Assembly: GCF_030538695.1 (NCBI RefSeq)
Contig: NZ_JAUNTN010000015.1
Span: forward strand, 1 to 64,000
Direction of reading: 5' to 3'
Length of the DNA stretch: 64,000 nt
Origin: Paracoccus sp. (in: a-proteobacteria)
Lineage (GTDB): Bacteria; Pseudomonadota; Alphaproteobacteria; Rhodobacterales; Rhodobacteraceae
Part shown: in pieces, positions 31,016 through 38,429 of the stretch
How the letters are laid out: every line of letters begins with the position of its first letter
Numbering within the stretch: position 1 is the stretch's first letter
Notes under the pieces: generated by a model
The model's database searches: none
What the model saw: the letters and a program-made list of their open reading frames with translations, nothing else
What the model was told of the DNA's origin: nothing
Translations under genes and position numbers: made by a program

Positions 31016-31963
31016 ATGACCGCTTATCTCGACACCGCCCGCCGCGTGATCCGCACCGAAGCCGAAGGGTTGGCCCTGCTGGCTGACAGCCTTGGTGACA
31101 GTTTCGACCGTGCCGTTCAGATGGTTCTGGCGGCCAAGGGGCGGGTGATCGTGTCCGGCATGGGCAAATCCGGCCATATCGGGCGCAAGCTGGCGGCGAC
31201 GCTTGCCAGCACCGGCACGCCCGCGCAATTCGTCCACCCGGCCGAGGCCAGCCACGGCGATCTTGGCATGGTCACGCAATCCGATGTGGTGCTGATGCTG
31301 TCCAACAGCGGCGAAACGCCCGAACTGGCGGATATGATTGCCCATACGCGACGATTTTCGATCCCGCTGATCGGGGTGGCGTCGCGTGACGGCTCGACCT
31401 TGCTGCGACAGTCGGATGTGGCGCTGTTGTTGCCGCCCGCGCCCGAGGCTTGCGGGACGGGCATTGTGCCGACCACCTCGACCACGATGACGCTGGCGCT
31501 GGGCGATGCGCTGGCCGTGGCGCTGATGGAGCATCGGCATTTCACCCCCGAACATTTCCGCACCTTCCACCCCGGCGGCAAGCTGGGTGCGCTTTTGGCA
31601 AGCGTGGGTGATCTGATGCACCGCGACGATCTGCCGCTGGTGGCCGAGGACACACCGATGACCGAGGCCCTACTGACCATCAGCCAGAAGGGCTTTGGTG
31701 TCACCGGCGTGACCGATGCCGATGGCCGGCTGACCGGGATTATCACCGACGGCGATTTGCGGCGGCATATGGATGGGCTGCTGGATCGGCGCGCGGCGGA
31801 TGTGATGACCCGCAACCCGCGCACCATTCAGCCCGATCAACTGGCCGAGGCCGCGCTGGCGCAGATGCAGGACCGCAAGATTACCTGCCTGTTCGTCGAG
31901 GAAAACGGCAAGCCTGCCGGTATCCTGCACATCCATGACTGCCTGCGGGCCGGGATGCTCTGA
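31016..31963 (+). CDS. kdsD: Arabinose-5-phosphate isomerase (KdsD/KpsF)
   Basis: Converts ribulose 5-phosphate to arabinose 5-phosphate, first step of Kdo synthesis. 315 residues: an N-terminal SIS sugar-isomerase domain (GRVIVSGMGKSGHIGRKLAATLASTG, LSNSGETPEL, PTTSTTMTLALGDALA) and two C-terminal CBS domains (LPLVAEDTPMTEALLTIS to the end). Its stop overlaps the lptC start (TGATG). The cluster lacks kdsC, so the phosphatase must be elsewhere. Confidence 0.96.
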   Translation: MTAYLDTARRVIRTEAEGLALLADSLGDSFDRAVQMVLAAKGRVIVSGMGKSGHIGRKLAATLASTGTPAQFVHPAEASHGDLGMVTQSDVVLMLSNSGETPELADMIAHTRRFSIPLIGVASRDGSTLLRQSDVALLLPPAPEACGTGIVPTTSTTMTLALGDALAVALMEHRHFTPEHFRTFHPGGKLGALLASVGDLMHRDDLPLVAEDTPMTEALLTISQKGFGVTGVTDADGRLTGIITDGDLRRHMDGLLDRRAADVMTRNPRTIQPDQLAEAALAQMQDRKITCLFVEENGKPAGILHIHDCLRAGML

Positions 31964-32544
31964 TGGACCCGCGCGCCAGCATCCCGTTGCGCAGCAAGGT
32001 GGTGGCGATCCTGCGGGTCGCGCTGCCACTGGCGGCACTGGCGATTCTGTCCACGCTGTTCCTGTTGTCGCGCAAGGCCGACCCGGATGCGGCGATTCCC
32101 TATGTCGAGGGAGAGTTGCGTGGCGATGGTCCCGGCATTACCGCCCCCGCCTATTCCGGCGTGGCTGACGACGGCACGCAACTGACCTTCCGTGCCGCCT
32201 CGGTCAGCCAGACCGGCGAGGGGGCGGCCGCGGATCAGGTTTCGCTGAACTGGCTCAGCCCCGACGGGCGTGAGGCGCAGGCCCGCGCCCTGACCGGCAG
32301 TCTGGACGGCGACCGGCTGGTGCTGGATGGCGGTGTGCGGCTGTCCACCTCGGACGGCTGGCAGGTGCAGGCCCCACGGCTGGAGGGCACCACCGACCGT
32401 TCCACGCTGGATGCGCCGGATGGGATTGCCGGGCAGGCACCGCTTGGCGCGATCGAGGCCGGAGCGATGCGCCTGTCACGCAATACCGATGGTCATACGC
32501 TTCTGGATTTTACCGGCGGCGTGCGTCTGCTATACCAGCCCTGA
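31963..32544 (+). CDS. lptC: LPS export ABC transporter periplasmic protein LptC
   Basis: Bitopic inner-membrane protein that hands LPS from LptB2FG to LptA. 193 residues: a short cytoplasmic N-terminus, one membrane segment (VALPLAALAILSTLFLLS, about residues 20-38) and a periplasmic beta-jellyroll domain with the YSGVADDGTQLTFRAASVSQ pattern. Identified mainly by position between kdsD and lptA and by this topology. Confidence 0.9.
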   Translation: MDPRASIPLRSKVVAILRVALPLAALAILSTLFLLSRKADPDAAIPYVEGELRGDGPGITAPAYSGVADDGTQLTFRAASVSQTGEGAAADQVSLNWLSPDGREAQARALTGSLDGDRLVLDGGVRLSTSDGWQVQAPRLEGTTDRSTLDAPDGIAGQAPLGAIEAGAMRLSRNTDGHTLLDFTGGVRLLYQP

Positions 32545-32563
32545 TCCCGTCATAGAGGTTCCC

Positions 32564-33040
32564 ATGTTCCGCGCCAGCCTGACCGCTTTTGCCCTGCTTG
32601 CCGCGCCCGCATTGGCGCAAACCACCGGATTTGGCGCGATGCAGGCCGACACCAAAGCCCCGGTGCAGATGACCGCCGACAGTTTGCAGGTGGATCAGAC
32701 CGGCGGCAGCGCGGTGTTCAGCGGCAATGTGGTGATCGGGCAGGGGGATATGCGCCTTGGTGCCAGCCGGGTCAGCGTGACCTATGCACAAGGCGACCGC
32801 AGCCGTATCCAGTCGCTGCACGCCAGCGGTGGGGTGACGCTGGTCAGCGGCCCTGACGCCGCCGAGGCTGCCGAGGCCGTTTATGATGTGGACGCCGGAA
32901 CCGTGGTGCTGACCGGCAATGTGATTCTGTCGCAAGGGCCGAATGTGCTGACCGGCAACCGCATGGTGATCGACCTTGGTGCAGGCACCGCGCAGGTCGA
33001 TGGCCGCGTGCAATCCGTGCTGGAGCCGACCCGCCCATGA
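32564..33040 (+). CDS. lptA: LPS transport periplasmic protein LptA
   Basis: 158 residues from ATG 32564. Signal peptide (MFRASLTAFALLAAPALAQT), then the LptA/OstA beta-jellyroll with MTADSLQVDQTGGSAVFSGN, VVIGQGDMRLGASRVSVTY and VVLTGNVILSQGPNVLTGNR. Forms the periplasmic bridge that carries LPS to the outer membrane. Its stop overlaps the lptB start (ATGA). Confidence 0.95.
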   Translation: MFRASLTAFALLAAPALAQTTGFGAMQADTKAPVQMTADSLQVDQTGGSAVFSGNVVIGQGDMRLGASRVSVTYAQGDRSRIQSLHASGGVTLVSGPDAAEAAEAVYDVDAGTVVLTGNVILSQGPNVLTGNRMVIDLGAGTAQVDGRVQSVLEPTRP

Positions 33041-33783
33041 CCGAAGAAGCCGTCTTGCCGCAAGGTCTTTCTGTCCGGGCGATGCGCAAATCCTATCGCA
33101 ACCGCCCGGTGATCCGCGATGTGTCCATGGACCTGAAACGTGGCGAGGTCGTGGCCCTGCTGGGGCCGAATGGTTCGGGTAAGACGACCTGCTTTTACGG
33201 TATCGCCGGGCTGGTGCAGGCCGATGCAGGGCGGGTCAGCATCGACGGGCAGGACGCGACGCGCCTGCCGATGTATCGCCGTGCGCAGCTTGGTATCGGT
33301 TATCTTCCGCAGGAAATGTCTATTTTCCGGGGGCTGACGGTCGAACAGAACATCATGGCCATTTTGCAGGTCGCGCATAAGGGCCATCGCAACCGTCAGG
33401 ACCGGCTGGAAGAATTGTTGGGTGATTTCTCGATTGCGCATCTGCGCAATGCCCCGGCCATGGCTTTGTCGGGTGGCGAGCGGCGGCGGGCGGAAATTGC
33501 CCGCTGTCTGGCCTCGGACCCGAAATATCTGCTGCTGGATGAACCTTTTGCGGGCGTGGACCCCATCGCCGTGGCCGAGATCCGGGGGCTGGTCCATGAC
33601 TTGAAACAGCGCGGTATCGGGGTGCTGATTACCGACCATAACGTGCGCGAAACCCTTGGGATCGTGGACCGCGCCTATATCCTGCATGACGGCCACCTGA
33701 TCAAATCCGGCACCACGCAGGAAATCATCGCGGACCCCCGCGTACGCGAAGTTTACCTGGGCGACAGCTTTAGCATGAATTGA
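33037..33783 (+). CDS. lptB: LPS export ABC transporter ATPase LptB
   Basis: Cytoplasmic ATPase that powers LPS extraction with LptF/LptG. 248 residues. Walker A LGPNGSGKTTCFY, Q-loop GYLPQEMSIF, signature ALSGGERRRAEIARCL, Walker B YLLLDEPFAGVDP and the H-loop ITDHNVRETL. The QEMSIFRGLTVEQN segment is typical of LptB. 140 bases of non-coding DNA with a GC-rich hairpin (33869-33898) separate it from hpf; the rpoN gene that occupies this place in many proteobacteria is missing. Confidence 0.97.
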   Translation: MTEEAVLPQGLSVRAMRKSYRNRPVIRDVSMDLKRGEVVALLGPNGSGKTTCFYGIAGLVQADAGRVSIDGQDATRLPMYRRAQLGIGYLPQEMSIFRGLTVEQNIMAILQVAHKGHRNRQDRLEELLGDFSIAHLRNAPAMALSGGERRRAEIARCLASDPKYLLLDEPFAGVDPIAVAEIRGLVHDLKQRGIGVLITDHNVRETLGIVDRAYILHDGHLIKSGTTQEIIADPRVREVYLGDSFSMN

Positions 33784-33923
33784 CCGCAATCCGGTTGACT
33801 TCGCCCGCCGGTTGTCACCAAATATCTATATGAGGCGGGTATTTGACCGTCTCTGAAACCACCTGACCGGCCCGCCGTGCCGGTGCGGCGCGCGGGCCAG
33901 TCGGGCAACCGAAAGGACTTGCG

Positions 33924-34499
33924 ATGCGCTATCAGATCAGCGGAAAACAGATTGATGTGGGCGATGCCCTGTCAACCCATGTCAAGGAACAGCTTGGCGA
34001 GACGCTGGGCAAATATTCGCAGCGTCCGACCGATGCCACGGTGATCTTTTCCCGCAATGCGCATCAATTCCAATGCGAGGCGACCGTGCATCTGTCCACC
34101 GGCCTGAATGTGCAGGCCACCGGGCAGGCAACCGAGATTTACGCCGCTTTCGAGGCTTGCCGCGAAAAGATGGACAAGCAGTTGCGCCGCTATAAGCGCC
34201 GGCTGAAGGATCACAACAAGGACCGGACAGGCCCGGTTGAATATGCGGCGGCGGGCATGTATGTGCTGCCCGCTGATGAAGATGAGTGGGAATCGCAGGA
34301 TGGCGACCTTCAGCCCATCATCATCGCAGAGATGGAAAGCCGGGTGCCAACCCTGTCGGTCGGTGATGCGGTGATGCAGATGGAGCTGGCAGGTGCGCCC
34401 CTGCTGGTGTTCCGTAACGAGAAACATGGGGGCGTCAACGTCGTTCACCGTCGCGATGATGGCAATATTGGCTGGATTGACCCCCGCAACAGTAAATAG
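33924..34499 (+). CDS. hpf: Ribosome hibernation promoting factor, long form
   Basis: Dimerises 70S ribosomes into inactive 100S particles in slow growth. 191 residues: an N-terminal YfiA/RaiA-type domain (MRYQISGKQIDVGDALSTHV to the Lys/Arg-rich KQLRRYKRRLKDHNK) and the C-terminal dimerisation domain (VPTLSVGDAVMQMELAGAPLLVFRN). The two-domain layout identifies the long form. GAAAGGA precedes the ATG. ptsN follows 66 bases later. Confidence 0.95.
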   Translation: MRYQISGKQIDVGDALSTHVKEQLGETLGKYSQRPTDATVIFSRNAHQFQCEATVHLSTGLNVQATGQATEIYAAFEACREKMDKQLRRYKRRLKDHNKDRTGPVEYAAAGMYVLPADEDEWESQDGDLQPIIIAEMESRVPTLSVGDAVMQMELAGAPLLVFRNEKHGGVNVVHRRDDGNIGWIDPRNSK

Positions 34500-34565
34500 G
34501 TCGCCATGCGGCCTGAAAAAGCCACGGTCAGGCATCTGGCCGTGGTATAGGGATGGCCAAAGGCA

Positions 34566-35030
34566 ATGCAGATCAGCGATATTCTAAGCCCCGGATCAGT
34601 GCGCAGCCTGAACAACGTCAACAGCAAAAAGCGTCTGTTGCAGGAACTGGCCGAGATGGCGCAGGCTCAATACAGCCTGCCTATTGCTGCGACGCTTGAT
34701 GCGTTGCAGGAACGTGAAAGCCTTGGGCCGACCGGCGTGGGGCATGGGGTGGCGCTGCCTCATGCGCGGCTGCATGGGCTGGATAAGGTCGTGGGCCTGT
34801 TTATCCGGCTGGAAAAACCGCTGGATTTCGACGCGGTGGACCGCCAGCCCGTCGATCTGGTGTTCGGCCTGCTGGCTCCGAACAAGGGCGGGGTCGAGCA
34901 TCTGAAGGCGCTGGCGCTGGTTTCGCGTAACCTGCGCGATGCGGCGTTGCGCGACAAGCTGCGGGCAAACACCGACCCGGTGGCGCTGCACGCGGTTCTG
35001 GCGGCGGCCAATGGGGTGAAGCTGGCGTAA
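34566..35030 (+). CDS. ptsN: PTS IIA-like nitrogen regulatory protein (EIIA-Ntr)
   Basis: Phospho-acceptor of the nitrogen PTS, coupling nitrogen/carbon status to K+ transport and stress responses. 154 residues with the EIIA-Ntr active site GVGHGVALPHARL, where His66 is the expected phosphorylated residue, and ESLGPTG before it. RBS AAAGG at 34558. The hpf-ptsN order is conserved in proteobacteria. Confidence 0.96.
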   Translation: MQISDILSPGSVRSLNNVNSKKRLLQELAEMAQAQYSLPIAATLDALQERESLGPTGVGHGVALPHARLHGLDKVVGLFIRLEKPLDFDAVDRQPVDLVFGLLAPNKGGVEHLKALALVSRNLRDAALRDKLRANTDPVALHAVLAAANGVKLA

Positions 35031-35056
35031 GGCGGGGCGCTGCCTGCGGGCGGATC

Positions 35057-35728
35057 ATGCGACGGGTGTTTCTGGCAAGTCTTGTTGCGCTTGGTTATGC
35101 CAATCTTGGCCCTGCGCTGCTTTTGCCTGATGCTTGGCGGATCGAGCCGGGATGGCTTGGGTATATCCTTGGAGCCAGCGTTTTCTTTGTCCTTATTGCA
35201 CCCTTTTTGCCGCTTTGTGCCGCAATAACGGCGTATTTCACCACATGGCGACTGGTTGACAGGCTGGCTGTTACGCTGGCCCTGATTGTGGGGGTGGTCG
35301 GGCTGATAGCCTGCGTTATCAGCCTGTTGCTCTCGGGATCATGGTTGGTTTTCGTGCATGGTGTCATGTTGTGCTGTGCTGCGGGGGCCGGCATCCTGAT
35401 GCTGGGGCGTTTGCGACGGGTTGTGATGCTGGTGCTGGCGATCCTTGGCGTGATTGCCGGTTCCGCGAAATCCATCAGCAAAGGACAGCCTTATTGTCTG
35501 GCTATATCAGGAGCAGGCCCGGTATCGTCATTGGCTGATCTGCGGGGGTTTGCCTTTTATACTGCGGTTCCTGACAATCCCCACGGGGTTTTGTTTGTCC
35601 AGAATGGCGCAGAGATGCGCAGCTATAGCTGGTCGCCGCGCACGGCGCGATTCGTCCCTGCGGGGCGGCCGCAAGTGGTTGCCTGTCCGCCCCGAGCAAA
35701 GTTTCTGACCTCGCTGCCGCTGATCTGA
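35057..35728 (+). CDS. Unknown membrane protein
   Basis: 223 residues, not recognised. About five hydrophobic segments: residues 4-24, 33-60, 68-95 (LAVTLALIVGVVGLIACVIS), 97-116 and 120-140. A soluble C-terminal part of about 80 residues follows, with two Cys (QPYCLAISG and VVACPPR). Starts 26 bases after ptsN, ATG 35057 with a weak GGGCGG upstream. Codon use is less GC-rich than the neighbours, so a recent or fast-evolving gene is possible. Confidence 0.6.
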   Translation: MRRVFLASLVALGYANLGPALLLPDAWRIEPGWLGYILGASVFFVLIAPFLPLCAAITAYFTTWRLVDRLAVTLALIVGVVGLIACVISLLLSGSWLVFVHGVMLCCAAGAGILMLGRLRRVVMLVLAILGVIAGSAKSISKGQPYCLAISGAGPVSSLADLRGFAFYTAVPDNPHGVLFVQNGAEMRSYSWSPRTARFVPAGRPQVVACPPRAKFLTSLPLI

Positions 35729-35762
35729 GGCACTGCTCTGAGGTCGGGGCTTTCATCGCGTC

Positions 35763-36638
35763 TTAACTGCGCACCAATGCTTCGTAAGCCTCGGCAATGT
35801 CACGGGTCACTTGCCCGACAGTAAAGCGGTAATCCCCGATTTCGGCAACAGGTGTCACCTCTGCTGCCGTGCCGGTCAGAAAACATTCTTCGAAACCGGC
35901 CATTTCTTCGGGTTTGATGCGGCGTTCATGGACGGTCACGCCACGGTCGCGCAGCATGGCGATGACGGTCTGACGGGTGATACCGTTCAGGAAGCGATCG
36001 GCGTCGGGGGTATGGACCTCGCCATCCTTGACGAAAAACACGTTCGCGCCGGTGGCTTCGGCCACATAGCCTTCCCAATCCATGAACAGCGCGTCGGAGC
36101 AGCCCTTGGCCTCGGCCGCGTGTTTGGACATGGTGCAGATCATATACAGTCCCGCCGCCTTGGCCGCCGTGGGGATGGTGCGCGGGTCGGGGCGGCACCA
36201 CTTGGCGATGTCCAGTTTTGCACCCTGCCATTTCGCATCGCCGTAATAAGCTCCCCATTCCCACACGGCGATGGCCAGATGCACCGGGTTGCGGGCCGCT
36301 GACACGCCCATATCAGGGCCGGAGCCGCGCCACATCACCGGGCGCACATAGGCGTCGCGCAGCCCGTTGGCGGCCAGAACCGCATCCTTGGCGGCGTCGA
36401 TTTCCTCGGCGCTATAGGGCGATTGCATATCCAGCAAACGCGCGGATTCGATCAGGCGCAGGGAATGTTCGTGGCTTTTGAAGATCTTGCCGGAATAGCA
36501 GCGTTCGCCCTCGAACACCGAACTGGCATAATGCAGCGCATGGGTCAGGATATGCACCTTGGCATCGCGCCATTCCACCAGCTTGCCATCCATCCAGATC
36601 TTGCCGTCGCGGTCGTCATAGGTGCCGATCATGCTCAT
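35763..36638 (-). CDS. ilvE: Branched-chain amino acid aminotransferase
   Basis: PLP enzyme for the last step of Leu, Ile and Val synthesis (fold type IV). 291 residues. HALHYASSVFEGERCY is the substrate-binding segment; the PLP lysine lies in TIPTAAKAAGLYM; VAEATGANVFFVKDG and GITRQTVIAMLRDRG are conserved class-IV elements. ATG 36638 begins MSMIG; ATG 36632 has better spacing from AAGAGA. Divergent from petP, with a palindromic ATTGCGCAAT element over its promoter region. Confidence 0.96.
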   Translation of the reverse strand: MSMIGTYDDRDGKIWMDGKLVEWRDAKVHILTHALHYASSVFEGERCYSGKIFKSHEHSLRLIESARLLDMQSPYSAEEIDAAKDAVLAANGLRDAYVRPVMWRGSGPDMGVSAARNPVHLAIAVWEWGAYYGDAKWQGAKLDIAKWCRPDPRTIPTAAKAAGLYMICTMSKHAAEAKGCSDALFMDWEGYVAEATGANVFFVKDGEVHTPDADRFLNGITRQTVIAMLRDRGVTVHERRIKPEEMAGFEECFLTGTAAEVTPVAEIGDYRFTVGQVTRDIAEAYEALVRS

Positions 36639-36669
36639 TCTCTTTGCGATAATTTCGTTTTAGCCATAT

Positions 36670-36692
36670 AATTGCGCATAAAATTGCGCAAT
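36670..36692. promoter_or_regulatory. Double TTGCGCA operator candidate between ilvE and petP
   Basis: AATTGCGCA occurs at 36670-36678 and again at 36682-36690, 12 bases apart, and the second copy is part of the perfect palindrome ATTGCGCAAT (36683-36692). The pair overlaps the expected -35/-10 region of ilvE (TTGCGC and TATATG on the minus strand). Binding protein unknown; PetP is the nearest regulator. Confidence 0.5.
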
Positions 36693-36718
36693 ATCTGGTC
36701 CCGGCTAACAATTCATTC

Positions 36719-36747
36719 TTGGAAAGTCAACGCCTCTGTCCTAATAA
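36719..36747 (+). promoter_or_regulatory. Candidate promoter of petP-petR
   Basis: TTGGAA (36719-36724), a 17-base spacer, TAATAA (36742-36747). Predicted start near 36754, 20 bases ahead of the petP ATG, leaving room for AAAGGA at 36762. Confidence 0.45.
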
Positions 36748-36773
36748 GGTGCGACCAACAGAAAGGACCGCGC

Positions 36774-37292
36774 ATGGCCGACCCTGCCCGGATCACGCCA
36801 CCCTCGGGTGAGACGCTGCTGTTTCTGACCGATGACCAGCTTCGCCGCGGGATCGAGGCGATGTTCTTTGCATATCGCGCCTTTACTGCTGACCCGGATG
36901 CGATTTTGCAGGAGATGGACTATGGCCGCGCCCATCACCGGGCGCTGCATTTCATCCAGCGTGAACCGGGGCTGACCGTGACCGCGCTGCTGGATGTGCT
37001 GGGCGTGACCAAGCAATCGCTGAACCGGGTGCTGCGCACGCTGATCGAGGACGGGCTGGTGGACAGCCGTATCGGTCGCCGCGACCGGCGCGAGCGTGAG
37101 CTGCGTCTGACCTCCGAAGGCGAGGCGCTGGAGCGTCGTCTGTCCGAGGCGCAGCGCGCGCGGATGCGTGCCGCCTATCGCAGCGCCGGACCGCAGGCCG
37201 TGGCGGGTTTCCGGCAGGTGCTGGAGGCGATGATGGACGCGCAGACCCTGCGGCAGTATCAGGCGATGAAGGACATGCCCGAGGATGCCTGA
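36774..37292 (+). CDS. petP: MarR family regulator PetP
   Basis: 172 residues from ATG 36774 (MADPARITPPSGETLLF). Winged helix-turn-helix of the MarR type: LHFIQREPGLTVTALLDVLG, VTKQSLNRVLRTLIEDGLV and the wing DRRERELRLTSEGEAL. Its 3' end overlaps an OmpR-type response regulator gene, the same arrangement as petP-petR of Rhodobacter capsulatus, where petR is required for cytochrome bc1 synthesis. The symbol rests on that pairing and on resemblance, not on a database search. Confidence 0.82.
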   Translation: MADPARITPPSGETLLFLTDDQLRRGIEAMFFAYRAFTADPDAILQEMDYGRAHHRALHFIQREPGLTVTALLDVLGVTKQSLNRVLRTLIEDGLVDSRIGRRDRRERELRLTSEGEALERRLSEAQRARMRAAYRSAGPQAVAGFRQVLEAMMDAQTLRQYQAMKDMPEDA

Positions 37293-38001
37293 CATGGACG
37301 AACCCGACAGCCACATCCTGATTGTTGACGATGACGAGGGTATCCGCAGCCTGCTGCGCCGTTTCCTGATGCGCAGCGGTTATATGGTCACGACGGCCCG
37401 CGATGCGGCGCAGGCCCGGCGGCTGTTGTCGGGGTTGGCCTTTGACCTGATCGTGCTGGATGTGATGATGCCGGGCGAGGATGGATTCAGCCTGACCCGC
37501 GATCTGCGCCGCAAGATCGACACACCGATTCTGCTGCTGACGGCGCGGGGCGAGACCGGCGACCGCATCGAGGGGCTGGAAAGCGGCGCCGATGATTACC
37601 TGCCTAAGCCGTTTGAACCGCGAGAGCTGCTGCTGCGCATTGCCGCCATCCTGCGCCGTGTGCCTCAGGCTGAACCTGCGGGGCCGAAGTTTCTGGGCCT
37701 TGGCCCGATGCGCTATGATCTGGCCAAGGGGGAATTGTGGCAGGGTGACAGCCTGATCCGCCTGACCAGCACCGAGGCCGCGCTGCTGAAACGTCTGGCC
37801 GAAACGCCGGGGGAACCCGTCAGCCGCGCCGACTTGATCGAAGACCTTGGCCGCAGCCCATCGGATGAGGGCGACCAGTCCGAACGCGCCATCGACGTGC
37901 AGATCACCCGCCTGCGCCGCAAGATCGAGGCCGACCCGCGAGAGCCGCGCTTTCTGCAAACCGTGCGCGGGGCGGGCTATATGTTGCAGGCGGATAGCTG
38001 A
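37285..38001 (+). CDS. petR: OmpR-family response regulator PetR
   Basis: 238 residues. The receiver domain has acidic pocket ILIVDDDEG, phospho-acceptor Asp in LIVLDVMMPGEDG, LLLTARGE and LPKPFEPREL (Lys). The C-terminal winged helix has LTSTEAALLKRLAE and TRLRRKIEADPREPRFLQTV. Start ATG 37285 overlaps the petP stop; ATG 37294 is possible. No histidine kinase is adjacent, and the petABC genes next to this pair in R. capsulatus are not in the window. Ends at a terminator-type repeat. Confidence 0.85.
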   Translation: MPDMDEPDSHILIVDDDEGIRSLLRRFLMRSGYMVTTARDAAQARRLLSGLAFDLIVLDVMMPGEDGFSLTRDLRRKIDTPILLLTARGETGDRIEGLESGADDYLPKPFEPRELLLRIAAILRRVPQAEPAGPKFLGLGPMRYDLAKGELWQGDSLIRLTSTEAALLKRLAETPGEPVSRADLIEDLGRSPSDEGDQSERAIDVQITRLRRKIEADPREPRFLQTVRGAGYMLQADS

Positions 38002-38019
38002 AGGCCGCCGCGACGCTTT

Positions 38020-38065
38020 CCGGGGCGCTGCCCCGGACCCCGGGATATTTAAGTGAAGAAGAAAG
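38020..38065 (+). repeat. Terminator-like dispersed repeat, copy 2
   Basis: Hairpin CCGGGGC-GCT-GCCCCGG (38020-38036), then ACCCC, GGATATTT, two bases and GTGAAGAAGAAAG. Matches copy 1 at 16221-16269 in module order and nearly base for base after the hairpin. It follows petR in the sense orientation, 18 bases after its stop, and likely terminates it. Confidence 0.78.
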
Positions 38066-38406
38066 CGGGGTGGCTCTGCGTCCAGACAGTGGCCAGCCTG
38101 ATGCGCTGCGGCGCGGATAGGGGCTACTGTTCCCGATCATTGCCTTCATCATTGCAAGTTGCTGCATAAAGCCCCGTCTTTGGGCGATTATGGCCAGTCG
38201 TGCAGTTTCAGGGGATGTTCGGCTGGCGTCTGAGGGGGACGGCTTTGCCGTTGGAAATCCGGTATTGGTTTTGGACGTGTGCCGGGGGGGATCCGCGAAC
38301 CGTTCTGGCGCGGTTTTGGGCCAGAAGATTGACGGGGTGGGGAAATTGTCTTTGCTGTTCAGCGGGGCAGGTCAGCCCTTGGATCATCGGTTGCCTCAAA
38401 TGGAAA
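38066..38406. other. Non-coding stretch between petR and secA
   Basis: About 340 bases between convergent genes. Short open frames here have no ribosome binding site, no family resemblance and irregular codon use. No RNA fold beyond the flanking terminators stood out. Confidence 0.5.
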
Positions 38407-38424
38407 CGGGGGCCGAAGCCCCCG
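38407..38424 (-). terminator. Intrinsic terminator of secA
   Basis: On the minus strand CGGGGGC-TTCG-GCCCCCG, a 7-pair stem with a stable UUCG-type tetraloop, followed by TTTCCATTTG, 6 bases past the secA stop. Confidence 0.88.
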
Positions 38425-38429
38425 CAAGA

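Noticed and set aside
33784..33860. RpoH or sigma-70 promoter ahead of hpf
   Set aside because: TTGACT and CTATATG boxes are present but their spacing (over 20 bases) fits neither class, and no CTTG is 17-18 bases upstream.
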